From positions 62,001-126,000 of the forward strand of contig OZ038453.1 of assembly GCA_964036195.1 (NCBI GenBank): a DNA stretch of 64,000 nucleotides, read 5' to 3'. This document shows positions 19,508-28,579 of the stretch, piece after piece. The translations under genes and the position numbers were made by a program. The notes under the pieces are model-generated. The model made no database searches and was not told where the DNA came from. It saw only the letters and a program-made list of their open reading frames with translations. The first letter of the stretch is position 1. Each line of letters starts with the position of its first letter. Source of the stretch: Sphaerolaimus hirsutus. Lineage: Eukaryota; Nematoda; Chromadorea; Monhysterida; Sphaerolaimidae.

Positions 19508-22500
19508 GTCAGTTTTGGAGGGACATTTTGGTAAAGTTGCAATTACACGGTTTCGTGTGTTGACAAAAAAAATTCTGTGATAAAATCCATAACTCCGGAA
19601 TAAAGTTCCATATCTGAAAAAGAAGCCAGTGAAGTGTGCTCCCTAGTTAAGCATGCACTACACACATGCCGATTTGCAGATAATGTGAAAACTTATACAG
19701 GGGTGGGCATCTTCAGTTACCGCTGGAAAAACGCGATAACTTGAGCTACGGTTGAGCTATCACAATGAAATTTTAACACAATAGAGTAGACTCCATAGGA
19801 CACCTATTCTGAAGTTTGCAACCGAAACAGCCACATTTTGGGTGAGGTGTGGAACACACAGTTTTTAGTATAATTTTGTGACTTGACCCCCCTTATCTCG
19901 GGACTGGGGGACTTTTCGAGAAAAAAAATTTGGTCGTAGTGCCGACCCCAAACCCCAACATACTCAAAGGGCATCAAAATCGGCCAATGTATGACAGAAT
20001 GGGACGACACCAAAGACCGGTGACCCCCCCTAAAATGCCACCCTCGATTTATCCTATGGGTGACGCCAAGTCACAAATTTACACTAAAAACTGTGTGTTC
20101 CACAACTCACCCAAAATGTGGCCGTTTGGGTTGCAAACTTCAGAATAGGTGTCCTATGGAGTCTACTCCATTTAGGGTTCAAACGGGACCAGTTTTTCGG
20201 ACCGGGACCGGGACCAGGACCAGAAATTTTCTAATGTCGGACCGGGACCGGGACCGGGACTGGGGGGGCGGGACCGGGACCGGGACCGGGACTGGCTTTT
20301 TTCAATTGTCAGGACCGGGACCGGGACCGGGACTGGGGGGTCCGGACCGGGACTGGGATTTGCCGAACCAGGTACCGGAACCGCGGTATGGTTTGAACCT
20401 TATTGGTATGTAATATTCAGCCAATGTTGTTCCACACACCTCCACTGTGTGTAGGACCACTCTCAATGTATAAGCCTTTTCTTATAACATTATTCAAGCA
20501 GTATTCCATTGCCATCTTCACTTGAAGTTGTGAATATTTGATGAAACGCGATGTACGCAGGATTTTTTTGGGAGGGGGGGCGGCGCCAGTTGTAGGTGCC
20601 AACGCCATGGCAGTATTGGCGTTGGCTTTAGCGCCAACGTCTACAATATAGGTATCTTTATATACCTATATTTCGTACTAGAATCATGTTGGGGACCTTT
20701 CTAACGCTGTCACTTTATGGAAAAATCCATAGTAATCATTGGCTGGGTATTTGCGTGCTGGCGCGCAAATTTTTTTTAGATGTTTCTACAAAATCGCATT
20801 AGAAAAGTGCCATTTCTGGCAAAAAAAATTTGAAAAATACGTTTTTTTTTCATCCCTTGTCGGGACCGCTATAAAATTCCCGGACCGGGACCGGGACCGG
20901 GACTGGGTGGTCGGGACCGGGACTGGCTTTTTTTAATTGTCGGGACCGGGATCTTTGTTTCAACCGTATCTCAGGCTATCGCGTTTTTCCAGCGGTAACT
21001 GAACATGCGCACCCCTGTATTAGGTTGTCAACTAAGTAACCTTAATTATTTGCGTGTGTGTGATCGCAAAAAAATACTTAGTATTTCGTAATGTTACTTA
21101 GTTGACAATCGTATTTTAAAAAATCGTAATGTTACTTAGTTGACAACCTAACCGTTGAGGCATCGAATTCTATAAGTCAACAAGTCCAAAATATGAAAAT
21201 TTTGAGTTAGGCCCGGAAACGTCATCTGGGGCTACTCCGCACATTTTTCATAATTTTTTTGACCTCATGTGCCCATATGGCAAAGTGCCACATTTGACAT
21301 TTTTGGGAAAAATGCAAAAAAATTGGGCAAGATGTTGACACCTGGAGTGGCACCAGAACAGCGCCATGACACTTTTTGCGCTTTGCATCCCGCAGGAGGC
21401 CTCATTTTCTGGTACACCGAACAAGGGGCGGAGGAGGTGATGGAACAGAATTGGAAACAGGCGATTATCAAAAATCGCAGCCTTTTCATCGAGCAACATT
21501 TATTGCCGAAATTATTCAACAACACGAAATATCTATTTTTCATCAACACTGAGCAGTCGGAGGAAATCAGGCAATTAATGCACGCGAAATTGGATCTATA
21601 CGAACGTCAACTGGGTATAAAATCGTCGGAAAAGAAAATGAAATGGGACTTTTTAAGCGCCATGCTGTACTCGCAGACAATTGTGACTACTATAGGTTAG
21701 TTCGTTTGTGCAGCAATGACCACAGAAATGCGTCAACGAATAATTCTCGAATCCTAAATCCTCGAATAAGTCCCCCCTTGAATACCCCCCCCCCTGTTAG
21801 CCAGGTAGGTTAGGAAACACAACTCCCCCCCCCCACCCTTGATTAACCTTCCTGGAAACGATGCAGCAAAAATCTTTAAAAAAACTATACTACGAAGACA
21901 GACAGTTATTTTGCAAATGCAGTTTAGTGTGTGAAACGAAAAAATACAAAAGAATACCGTATTTCCTCAAAATATACCCAGGGGGTTTATTTTTTCAGAG
22001 TGGAAATTTTGAGGGGGGGGTATTATGAGGGGGGGGGGGGTAGGGTTGGCCGATGTTTTTTTATAACGTTTTTTATTTAAAAAACGTGTGTTTTTTTAAA
22101 AAACATGACGTTCGAAATGTTTTTTTAAAATAAAACATCGACCGAAATTTTTAGTACTAAGCACTAGGTATTTTGCAAAATTGTTGCGCGCAAGCGCGCA
22201 ATTTCACCTACAAATTGACATTGGTGGCTGTTTTCATTGGTTTTGTGGCATTTTTAGTATCAAAGTATCCATTTATATATGCTACCATGGGTTAATAAGC
22301 CGTCATATGTCGGTGTAGTATATAATATTGAGGTAATGTGCTTCCATGTACCTCCACAGTGTGTAACTTCACTCCCAAAGTAACAACCTCCTTTTATAAC
22401 CTTGTTTCATCACTATTCCGTGCCAAACTTTACCTGAAGTCACGAACATTCAACTATAAGGCGATATACGAACGTATCGACAAAAAAATGGATATTTTTG

Positions 22501-25500
22501 ACACAAATCACCACTTATAATGCACCCCATGGCCCAACAGCCATTATATAGTCATATACACTACCGTGCAGAATAGTTGAGACTTTTTGCGCTGCGTGAT
22601 TGATGTTGCCAGAATTTCAAAATGGTCGATATGCAAAACATTTGGTTACTATAGATGGGTACCCTGGGGGGTTGACTACACATGCCCAGGATGACCGCCC
22701 CTCAAGTTCAAATCTGCGCATATTCCTAGTGTACAAACATATTCACTCAGTTTGTTCATGTTTCAGAATAGTTGAGACTTTTCTTGTTTTGGGCAGTAGC
22801 CACCCAGTATCTCACTTTAAAGTCTATATCCAATTCCTATGTTCATTTTTTCACAAAATTTTCACCATGGCAACTGCTTGCCTGCATCGCTGAGCTCTGT
22901 GTGCAGCAAGAAACATTCTAAGCATGAACAGCATATGACAATGCATATATGAAAATGTGGCATTTATTTATTTTTGCTGCAGTTTTGCATCTATTGCCAG
23001 CAACTCAGAAATCGGGGTAGGCATACTACTGAGTGGGGCTATTTGGTGTGTAAATTTAAGTTTTGGCTTTGCTCTATTAGGGAGAAAAGTTGGCCCAACT
23101 GTGAATGAGTAATGTGCAATTATTTTGGATGGAATGAAGATGGAAGTTTGTAAGTGCTATAACTTTTGATTGGAAAGAGATATTGAAAAAAACGTTTTTG
23201 TCATATTAATTCACTCTGTCTAAAGTATTTTATAGACTGTTCAATAACAAAATTTTCAAGCTGCAAACACCAGTAAAATAAGCATAAAATATTTAGACAC
23301 CATTGAAAACTTTGAAGTGCCATAACTTTTGATTGGAAAGAGATATTGAACTTGTTTGTGTTTTAAATGAATCCTTGTTGTCTAAAGTATATGATAGCAT
23401 GTTCAAAAAAATTATTTTTTCATGTTCAAAAACTGGGTCAAATTGACATACAGAATTTAGACATCACTAAACCAACCACAAAAATAGAATCTGCAGGTTG
23501 TCCCAATCATTTTAGGTGTTGAATGATTCAAATCAGCCCAGAAATGGTTGAGTTATTAAGCTTCAAAGACACTCATACCAATTGCCCATTTTTTGTATAT
23601 TTTTTGACCATCTTTTTATAGACTCCCCTTATCTCGGGCCTGGGGATTATTTGAGCAAACAAAAAAATTTCGTAGTAGCCCCAGCATCAAACCCCAACAT
23701 ACTCAAACGGCATCAAAATTGGGCGAGGGACAAGAAATTGGGAAGCAAAAAAAGTGTGGTGGACCCCAGCCTACTGTTTCTCTATGTGTGAAAAGTCTCA
23801 ACTATTCTGCACGGTAGTGTATAACATCACAGAGTATTGCCTCTGTCTGATATACCTATATATGTTGACACAAGGTCATATCTGGGAGCTTTTAAAAAAA
23901 ACGTTTTTTATTTAAAAAAATGACGTTTTTTATGAAAAAAACATCGAGTTAAAAAAAACGTTTTTTTCCAACCCTAGGGGGGTTTATTATTATTCAAGGG
24001 GGGGGGGGTAATTCGAGGTAATACGGTACTTTGTTTTTGTTGTTGGTGAACCGTTAAATACATGGATTTCGTGATACGATGGAATGAATTCATACAATGT
24101 TTTCCTGAAACTTCTGAGGCAAAACTACCCCCCCCCCCCCTTGAATAACTCCCACCTAAATGACAAAAAATCACTCCCCTAGGGACTCATTCGAGGATTG
24201 AGGGTAAATTTGATTTCACATAGACCGATTTTTCGTCAAAGGCTTTCATTAGAATTTAAAAATTTAATTATTCTCTCATATAGTAATACATTTTTGAGTC
24301 TTGATTAAAAAGCTCGAAAACATGAAAATGATAAAAAAATTTCACTGACTTCTTCTATTTTACATTTCACCTCTAATTTACTGTCAAGCTGAAAACGCGG
24401 CTTGATATGAAAAAAAACTAGGTTACATTTGTTTGGCTCAGTGCCAAGTTTGCATTGCATTTGACTTGGTAGCGTTAACGATGGTTGTTGCTCTCGCATT
24501 CACACAATAATTGTATAAAAAAGCCAATAAGAAAATCGAGTTAAAATCACCGTATTTCTTCTAATAGAAGAGCGGCGTTCTATTTGTTTCGTCAACTTTT
24601 TTAACCTGCCGTTCTATTGGAGGTATGCCGTTCTATTAGAAGAAATACGGTATACAAACTCAAAAATCATCACTTTTTACAGGTTACGGCCATTTATATA
24701 CGCAAACACCTGCGGGCAGAATCCTAACAATGCTCTACGCCATCGTCGGTATACCGCTGGCAAAACTATAAGGCAGAGATTCAATTGTGACGTGGAGATT
24801 GTCTTCGGGGGGGGGGGGGGGGGGGGGGACGTTTGATAGAGTTGATGAAATGTAGAAATATGAAAAATATGAAGAAAAAAAACTTGAAATATTTAAAGAA
24901 AAATCTATGAATTTGATAAACTATTTAGATTTTTTTGGAAACTAGCGTCCTAAAAATTCCCACTTAATTCACACCAAGGACTTAGGCAGGGGGGGGGGCG
25001 CTCATTGCTTCACTGGAGGGTAGCATTTGGGGGGGGGGGGGGTGCCTCGAACCGCGCGGTTATAACTTGCAGTATATTGCAGACATTGGCGACCCCCCAA
25101 TTCGCCGGCCCCGTACACGATGTGCCCCCCCGCTCAAAACCCCCGTCTCTGTTTCATACCATACTTAACACTAAATGCAAATTCTTGTATAAGTCCTATG
25201 AACACTCGAGACATAAAATAATTTATGGTATGATTTGAACTTTAATGCTAATTCAACATTCTATTCTTCTAAATTCAAACCCTTTATAAAAATTTGTCAT
25301 TTTTCAGTTGAAAAAGATCATAATTAGCAGTAGGGGTGACTGCCAAACCCTGTAAAAATGTAACGCAAAATCAAAAGTGTAAAATATCCTGTAAAATCTC
25401 AAATGTCCTCCTGTTCTGGAGTGTTATATTTTTGATGCCTTTTGATGCCTAACATAAGACATTCAGGACCAGCACTAAATTTCTAAAAAAAATCCTCTAC

Positions 25501-27544
25501 AAAAAACTTGGCAAACGTCCAAGCCCAGTCACAAAGTGGACCTAGAAAAACGTAGCCACTTTCTGCCACGTTGCCATGTTCTGTCAATACTAGCAGATCT
25601 GGGCAAACTTCTAACGATCGGTCTAAAATACCCCTGGTTCGTGTTCAAGTGCCTGGTGCGCAGGGGTTTCAGGTATTGCACCAAACAAACCATGGAACAG
25701 ATACGCAGACTCGATGAGGAGGATAGGCAAGGTGAGTTGGCTCGGTGCCAGCTTGCATTCAATTTGGATGCGGGGGTACCCCCCCAAATCCGCCAAGTAT
25801 TTATACCATATTTCTTCTAACAGAATGGCATACTTCCAATAGAACTCCAATAATTACCCCCCCCCCCCATTTCGAGTGAGGGGGGGGGGGGGGTTAATTA
25901 CTGCAGGGCTTTGCCCATATTTCAGCGGCTTTGAAAAAAGAGCTATTTAAAGAAAATTGGTTCTTAAAAACTCTTTACCACTTTTAAAACGTGGTGATAA
26001 AAAAAACTAGCTACTCATCCCTAGTCCGGTGTCATGCTAAAAGCAAAACACTCTACAGTTTCCAAAACACTTGACAAATTTGTTTGACATTCCTGACACG
26101 GTTCTGAAAGGAATGCCTCACGAAAGTTCTAAAAATTATCATGGTTCACAGGTCTGGCTATATTCGACTTGCCTATCCCAGTGGCCATTTTATTAGTTTT
26201 CGGCTGGCTGTCAATCTGTTCTGCAGCGATGACAACATTTTTTGAGCCGAAATGGTCCTACATAACTTCGTTCTATTTTTTCTTCATATCACTCAGGTAA
26301 ATGTGATGTTTTTTTATATAAATACTGATTAGTGATTAGGGTTCAAACGGGATTGACTTTTCGCAGGGCCGTATCCAGGGGGGGGCGGGGGGGGCTGCAG
26401 CCCCCCCCCCTCCCGGGGCGAGACTAGAAAGTGACCGGAAAATGCGACTTTTTTTCAACGTCAGCGTAAAAATTTTAGCGCGCAAGCGCGCATTCTTCAC
26501 CAGACATATGGTATTATCATCAGATTTGCTCCATAGTGCCGCAAATCGTTATAAATACACTCGATGTCATGCTTTTTGCTCTTTTGTATGTATATCTACA
26601 TACAAATACAGTGTTTCATGGCGCTGGCGCCAGCGCCATGGCGCCATTCCGCCACTATGTAGCTAAGATTTTAGGGGTGGGGGCTGAGCCCCCCCCCCCT
26701 CGCCGGCCTCCGTAAACAAGCAGCCCCCCCCCCCGCTCAAAAATCCTGGATACGTCCCTGACTTTTCGGGATCGGGATCGGGATTGGTTTTTTGAGATTT
26801 CGGGATTGGGATCGGGATCAGGATTGGCCGGGATTGGGGTCACGGGATCGGGATCGGGATTGGCATTTTTTCGGGATCGGGATTGGGGTCTTGGGATAGA
26901 AATTTTGGCCAATGTTCTGGCATCCACAGTTGTTCATCAAGGTCTCACAACACTGTTGGATGCCAGAAAAGTGGTATAAAATGGACGCTGGGGGGTTTAC
27001 GTTCACATTTTTGCATGCAAAAACGTCATTTTTTCACTTTTTATAATTTCACTAATTTTTCCGGGATCGGGATCGGGATTTGAAAATTTTCGGGATCGGG
27101 ATCGGGATCGGGACTGCAAAATCCCGGAATGTCACGGGATCCGGGATCGGGATCCCGTTTGAACCCTATTAGTGATTGAAAATTGCCGGATGCTTTGGCG
27201 CAATTCAGTATCAAATTTCTGATGTGTTAAATTTATTCGTCAAATCAATTTTGCCCTGTAAAATGTCATTACAGTCTTTTATTATTTTAGCAAACAGACA
27301 TATGACACTTTAAAGACATTTTGCATGATTTTTAACACTTTGCATGACACGTTACATTTTACAGGGCATTCTACACTGTCTGGGAGTTGTCCCAGAATAA
27401 AACATTCTTTTTTAAATCAAAACATTTTGCAGTACCATTGGTCTGGGTGACTTGACGCCAAGTGAACCTAAAGTGCTGCTGTTTTTATTTGGCTTCATTA
27501 TTATTGGCCTATCACTTGTTTCCATGTGCATAAATCTCATTCAG
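19325..27544 (+). CDS. TWK-type two-pore-domain potassium channel, exons A-F (partial)
   Basis: Six exons: 19325-19507, 21396-21695, 24683-24759, 25578-25731, 26152-26296 and 27433-27544. In order they encode a cytoplasmic lead and TM1 (GGKHIMLILILAAYIMLG), the external cap and first pore loop ending TTIGYGH, TM2 (YAIVGIPL then VLSILADLGKLL), the intracellular loop, TM3, and the second pore loop TIGLGD with TM4. Phases match across all junctions, and splice sites are canonical except between exons C and D. K2P channels carry background K+ leak at the plasma membrane as dimers. The N-terminal start exon and the C-terminal tail are not seen; the next exon would lie beyond the N gap. The introns are packed with transposons. 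The family call is firm but the specific member is unknown. Confidence 0.9.
19698..21017. mobile_element. TIR element CAGGGGTGGGCAT with nested insertions
   Basis: Inverted ends CAGGGGTGGGCATCTTCAG and its complement (ending GCACCCCTG) extend about 40 bp, allowing small differences, and TA lies on both sides. It is missing from the right arm. Inside are inverted copies of a segment containing ACAGCCACATTTTG (19813-20160), GGGACC hexamer arrays (20190-20370 and 20880-20950) and a GGCGCC-type patch (20580-20640). Confidence 0.65.
20167..20405. repeat. GGGACC hexamer array with GGGTTCAAACGGGACC end
   Basis: It starts GGGTTCAAACGGGACC and ends near GGTTTGAACC. The interior is imperfect GGGACCGGGACC repeats. 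The ends match those of 26338-27167, whose core is GGGATC, so this appears to be a relative with a different hexamer. Confidence 0.6.
21023..21148. mobile_element. 126-bp TA-flanked MITE GGTTGTCAACTAAGTAAC
   Basis: Perfect inverted ends GGTTGTCAACTAAGTAAC and its complement, with TA on both sides. GTTACTTAGTTGACAA occurs twice, near the middle and at the 3' end. It is absent from the right arm. It has the same terminus as the element ending at 1045. Confidence 0.75.
21396..21695 (+). CDS. K2P exon B: extracellular cap and first pore helix
   Basis: Acceptor CCCGCAG, donor ATAG|GTTAGT, 300 nt. It begins GGLIFWYTEQGAEE, contains the cap helices with an N-linked site (NNT), and ends in the selectivity filter at TTIG. 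It is identical in protein to the right-arm copy at 29456-29157. Confidence 0.92.
22043..23974. mobile_element. third-level TA-flanked element GGGTTGGCCGATG
   Basis: The ends GGGTTGGCCGATGTTTTTTT and TTTTTTTCCAACCC lie between TA dinucleotides. Internal AAAAAACGTTTTTT blocks flank the Tc1-like element. Confidence 0.55.
22559..23819. mobile_element. innermost Tc1/mariner-like non-autonomous element
   Basis: It is 1261 bp with inverted ends CACTACCGTGCAGAATAGTT and its complement, and TA on both sides, as expected for Tc1/mariner integration. The direct repeat CATAACTTTTGATTGG occurs twice in similar form and the CTTATCTCGGG module lies at 23628. No transposase frame was seen. Confidence 0.8.
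24547..24654. mobile_element. MITE with TTCTATTAGAAG word
   Basis: The ends CCGTATTTCTTCTAATAGAA and TTCTATTAGAAGAAATACGG are inverted. It sits 28 bp upstream of K2P exon C and is absent from the right arm. It is related to the 2-kb element at 60675-62616. Confidence 0.7.
24683..24759 (+). CDS. K2P exon C: GYGH filter and TM2 start
   Basis: Acceptor TTTTTACAG, 77 nt. It completes GYG and continues to YAIVGIPL. No GT donor is available: the exon seems to end at CTG followed by GCAAAAC, a GC-type donor, and an in-frame stop follows at 24769. The two arms agree up to CTG and differ soon after, which supports the exon ending here. Confidence 0.75.
24780..25577. other. K2P intron C-D: G runs, no extra gene
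   Basis: It contains poly-G tracts at 24808 and 25017, a C-run repeat unit (25000-25140) shared with the right arm, and a diverged CCTGTAAAATGT fold-back piece at 25355-25400. The arm homology stops at 25178. Confidence 0.5.
25578..25731 (+). CDS. K2P exon D: TM2 end and intracellular loop
   Basis: It encodes VLSILADLGKLL through a basic loop to EEDRQ, with donor G|GTGAGT. The residue spacing to GIPL of exon C is exactly that of the family if the exon starts at GTT 25578, but the bases before it are GCCAT, not AG. The open frame extends upstream to 25536, so the true start is uncertain. Confidence 0.75.
25800..25915. mobile_element. degraded C/G-run MITE in K2P intron D-E
   Basis: CATATTTCTTCTAACAGAAT begins a TACCGTATTTCTTCTAATAG-type head. 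A C run and a G run bracket ATTTCGAGTGAG. The 3' end was not resolved. Confidence 0.4.
26152..26296 (+). CDS. K2P exon E: TM3 and second pore helix
   Basis: Acceptor TTCACAG, donor CTCAG|GTAAAT, 145 nt. It encodes LPIPVAILLVFGWLSICSA (TM3) and the helix leading into the second filter (SFYFFFISLS). It lies outside the region shared with the right arm. Confidence 0.88.
26338..27167. mobile_element. TIR element with 10-bp duplication and GGGATC array
   Basis: Inverted ends AGGGTTCAAACGGGAT and ATCCCGTTTGAACCCT, flanked by ATTAGTGATT at 26328-26337 and 27168-27177. The interior is GGGATCGGGATC arrays around a unique core. A second element (26364-26760) is nested inside. The long direct repeat fits a Mutator-like mode of insertion better than hAT or Tc1. 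It lies in K2P intron E-F. Confidence 0.75.
26364..26760. mobile_element. hAT-like MITE CAGGGCCGTATCCAGG
   Basis: It is 397 bp with ends CAGGGCCGTATCCAGG and CCTGGATACGTCCCTG, flanked by the 8-bp duplication ACTTTTCG. The interior has G-run and C-run blocks and a GGCGCCATGGCGCC patch. It is the same family as 31273-31721. Confidence 0.8.
27255..27395. mobile_element. fold-back element of the CCCTGTAAAATG family
   Basis: CCCTGTAAAATGTCATT at the left and ACATTTTACAGGGC at the right are inverted. The interior reads GCATGA and ACACTTTGCATGACA. It lies just upstream of K2P exon F. Confidence 0.5.
27433..27544 (+). CDS. K2P exon F: second filter TIGLGD and TM4
   Basis: Acceptor TTTTGCAG, donor ATTCAG|GTTTGA, 112 nt, ending in phase 0. 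GLGD is the usual second filter of K2P channels. TM4 ends SMCINLIQ. The sequence then runs into the N gap 178 bases later, so the cytoplasmic tail is not assembled here. Confidence 0.9.
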
Positions 27545-27639
27545 GTTTGATTATTATTTTTTTAAATAATTTAATGGTGGCATTTCTTCTAGTAGACATG
27601 TGAAAATCAAGTTATATGCAGATGATCAGGGGTCTCGAA

Positions 27640-27722
27640 TGGGGGGGGGGGGTTACCCCCCCCCCTCAAACCGCCCAGCTATCTATCTATCCCGGAGGCC
27701 GCTCAGCTATCTATCTATCCCT
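27640..27722. repeat. G/C-run and AGCTATCTATC repeat at the gap edge
   Basis: Runs of G and C are followed by CCCAGCTATCTATCTATCCC and a second copy of CTCAGCTATCTATC. This repetitive block probably caused the assembly break. Confidence 0.6.
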
Positions 27723-27922
27723 NNNNNNNNNNNNNNNNNNNNNNNNNNNNNNNNNNNNNNNNNNNNNNNNNNNNNNNNNNNNNNNNNNNNNNNNNNNNNN
27801 NNNNNNNNNNNNNNNNNNNNNNNNNNNNNNNNNNNNNNNNNNNNNNNNNNNNNNNNNNNNNNNNNNNNNNNNNNNNNNNNNNNNNNNNNNNNNNNNNNNN
27901 NNNNNNNNNNNNNNNNNNNNNN
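27723..27922. other. assembly gap, 200 N
   Basis: Exactly 200 undetermined bases, a conventional size for a scaffold join of unknown length. Sequence to its left continues the K2P gene forward; sequence to its right is the same locus in reverse orientation. Confidence 0.98.
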
Positions 27923-28165
27923 TTACATATGTATACAGCGAAAATGAACATTTGAGTGCACTTTCAACGAGCTTGAGTGAGGCTGCTGCGACCTGCAAGG
28001 AGAAAATGCCTTTGGTGTTACGCTTATTGCGCGCTTGCGCGCAAAATTTTTGAAAAATGGCCTCAAAATCGTTGCACCAGAACACATTTCACGACATTTC
28101 TCACGTCTCACCCGGGAAGGGGGGGCGGCCCCCCCCCCCCCGCCCCCCCCCTGGCTACGCCACTG
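27923..28165. mobile_element. truncated hAT-like MITE at the inner edge of the right arm
   Basis: The end CCCTGGCTACGCCACTG and the GCGCGCTTGCGCGC motif match the family of 31273-31721. Only one end is present; the other lies in the gap. The next bases, CATTTAGT, begin the homology with the left arm. Confidence 0.6.
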
Positions 28166-28579
28166 CATTTAGTGTTAAGTATGGTATGAAACAGAGACGG
28201 GGGTTTTGAGCGGGGGTTACATCGTGTACGGGGCCGGCGAATTGGGGGGGGGGGGGTCGCCAATGTCTGCAATATACTGCAAGTTATAACCGGACTGTTC
28301 GATGCACCCCCCCCCCCCTCAAATGCTACCCTCCAGTGAAGCAATGAGCGGCCCCCCCTGCCTAAGTCCTTGGTGTGAATTAAGTGGGAATCTTTAGGAC
28401 GCTAGTTTCCAAAAAAAGCTAAATAGGTATTTAGTTTATCAAATTCATAGATGTTTCTTTAAATATTTCAAGTTTTTCATATTTTAAATATTTCTTCATT
28501 TCATCAACTCTATCAAACGTCCCCCGCCCCCGGAAGACAATCTGCACGTCACAATTGAATCTCTGCCTTATTGTTTTGC

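Larger units (their letters stand above)
21955..24028. mobile_element. second-level MITE TACCGTATTTCCTC...GAGGTAATACGGTA
   Basis: Both ends carry the TACCGTATT head. The G/C-run interior is interrupted at 22041 and resumes at 23975 with GGGGGGTTTATT. Confidence 0.6.
21753..24204. mobile_element. outermost MITE of a four-deep nest
   Basis: The ends CCTAAATCCTCGAATAAG and CATTCGAGGATTGAGGG define a TCGAATAA-type MITE that has been split by 21955-24028. Its 5' half is shared with the right arm (29025-29125). Everything from 21850 to 24650 is missing there. Confidence 0.55.
1048..25178 (+). repeat. left arm of a large inverted repeat
   Basis: Read forward, this arm matches the reverse complement of 28165-36926 almost throughout. 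Anchor pairs are 1211-1402 with 36758-36567, 1567-1834 with 36403-36153, 2796-3430 with about 35182-34545, 5044-5345 with about 32930-32630, 18749-19191 with 30625-30198, 19325-19507 with 30081-29899, 21396-21695 with 29456-29157, and 24683-24759 with 28656-28580. The arm is longer because of the BEL element (5637-17911), the elements at 19698-21148 and the nested block 21850-24650. Non-coding sequence differs by scattered substitutions and indels. Confidence 0.92.

Noticed and set aside
22690-22730. Possible tRNA B-box (AAGTTCAAATCT)
   Set aside because: No matching A-box or acceptor stem could be placed around it, and it lies within a Tc1-like element.
27600-28085. Open frames of 78-145 codons across the gap
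   Set aside because: Most of their residues are translated N bases.
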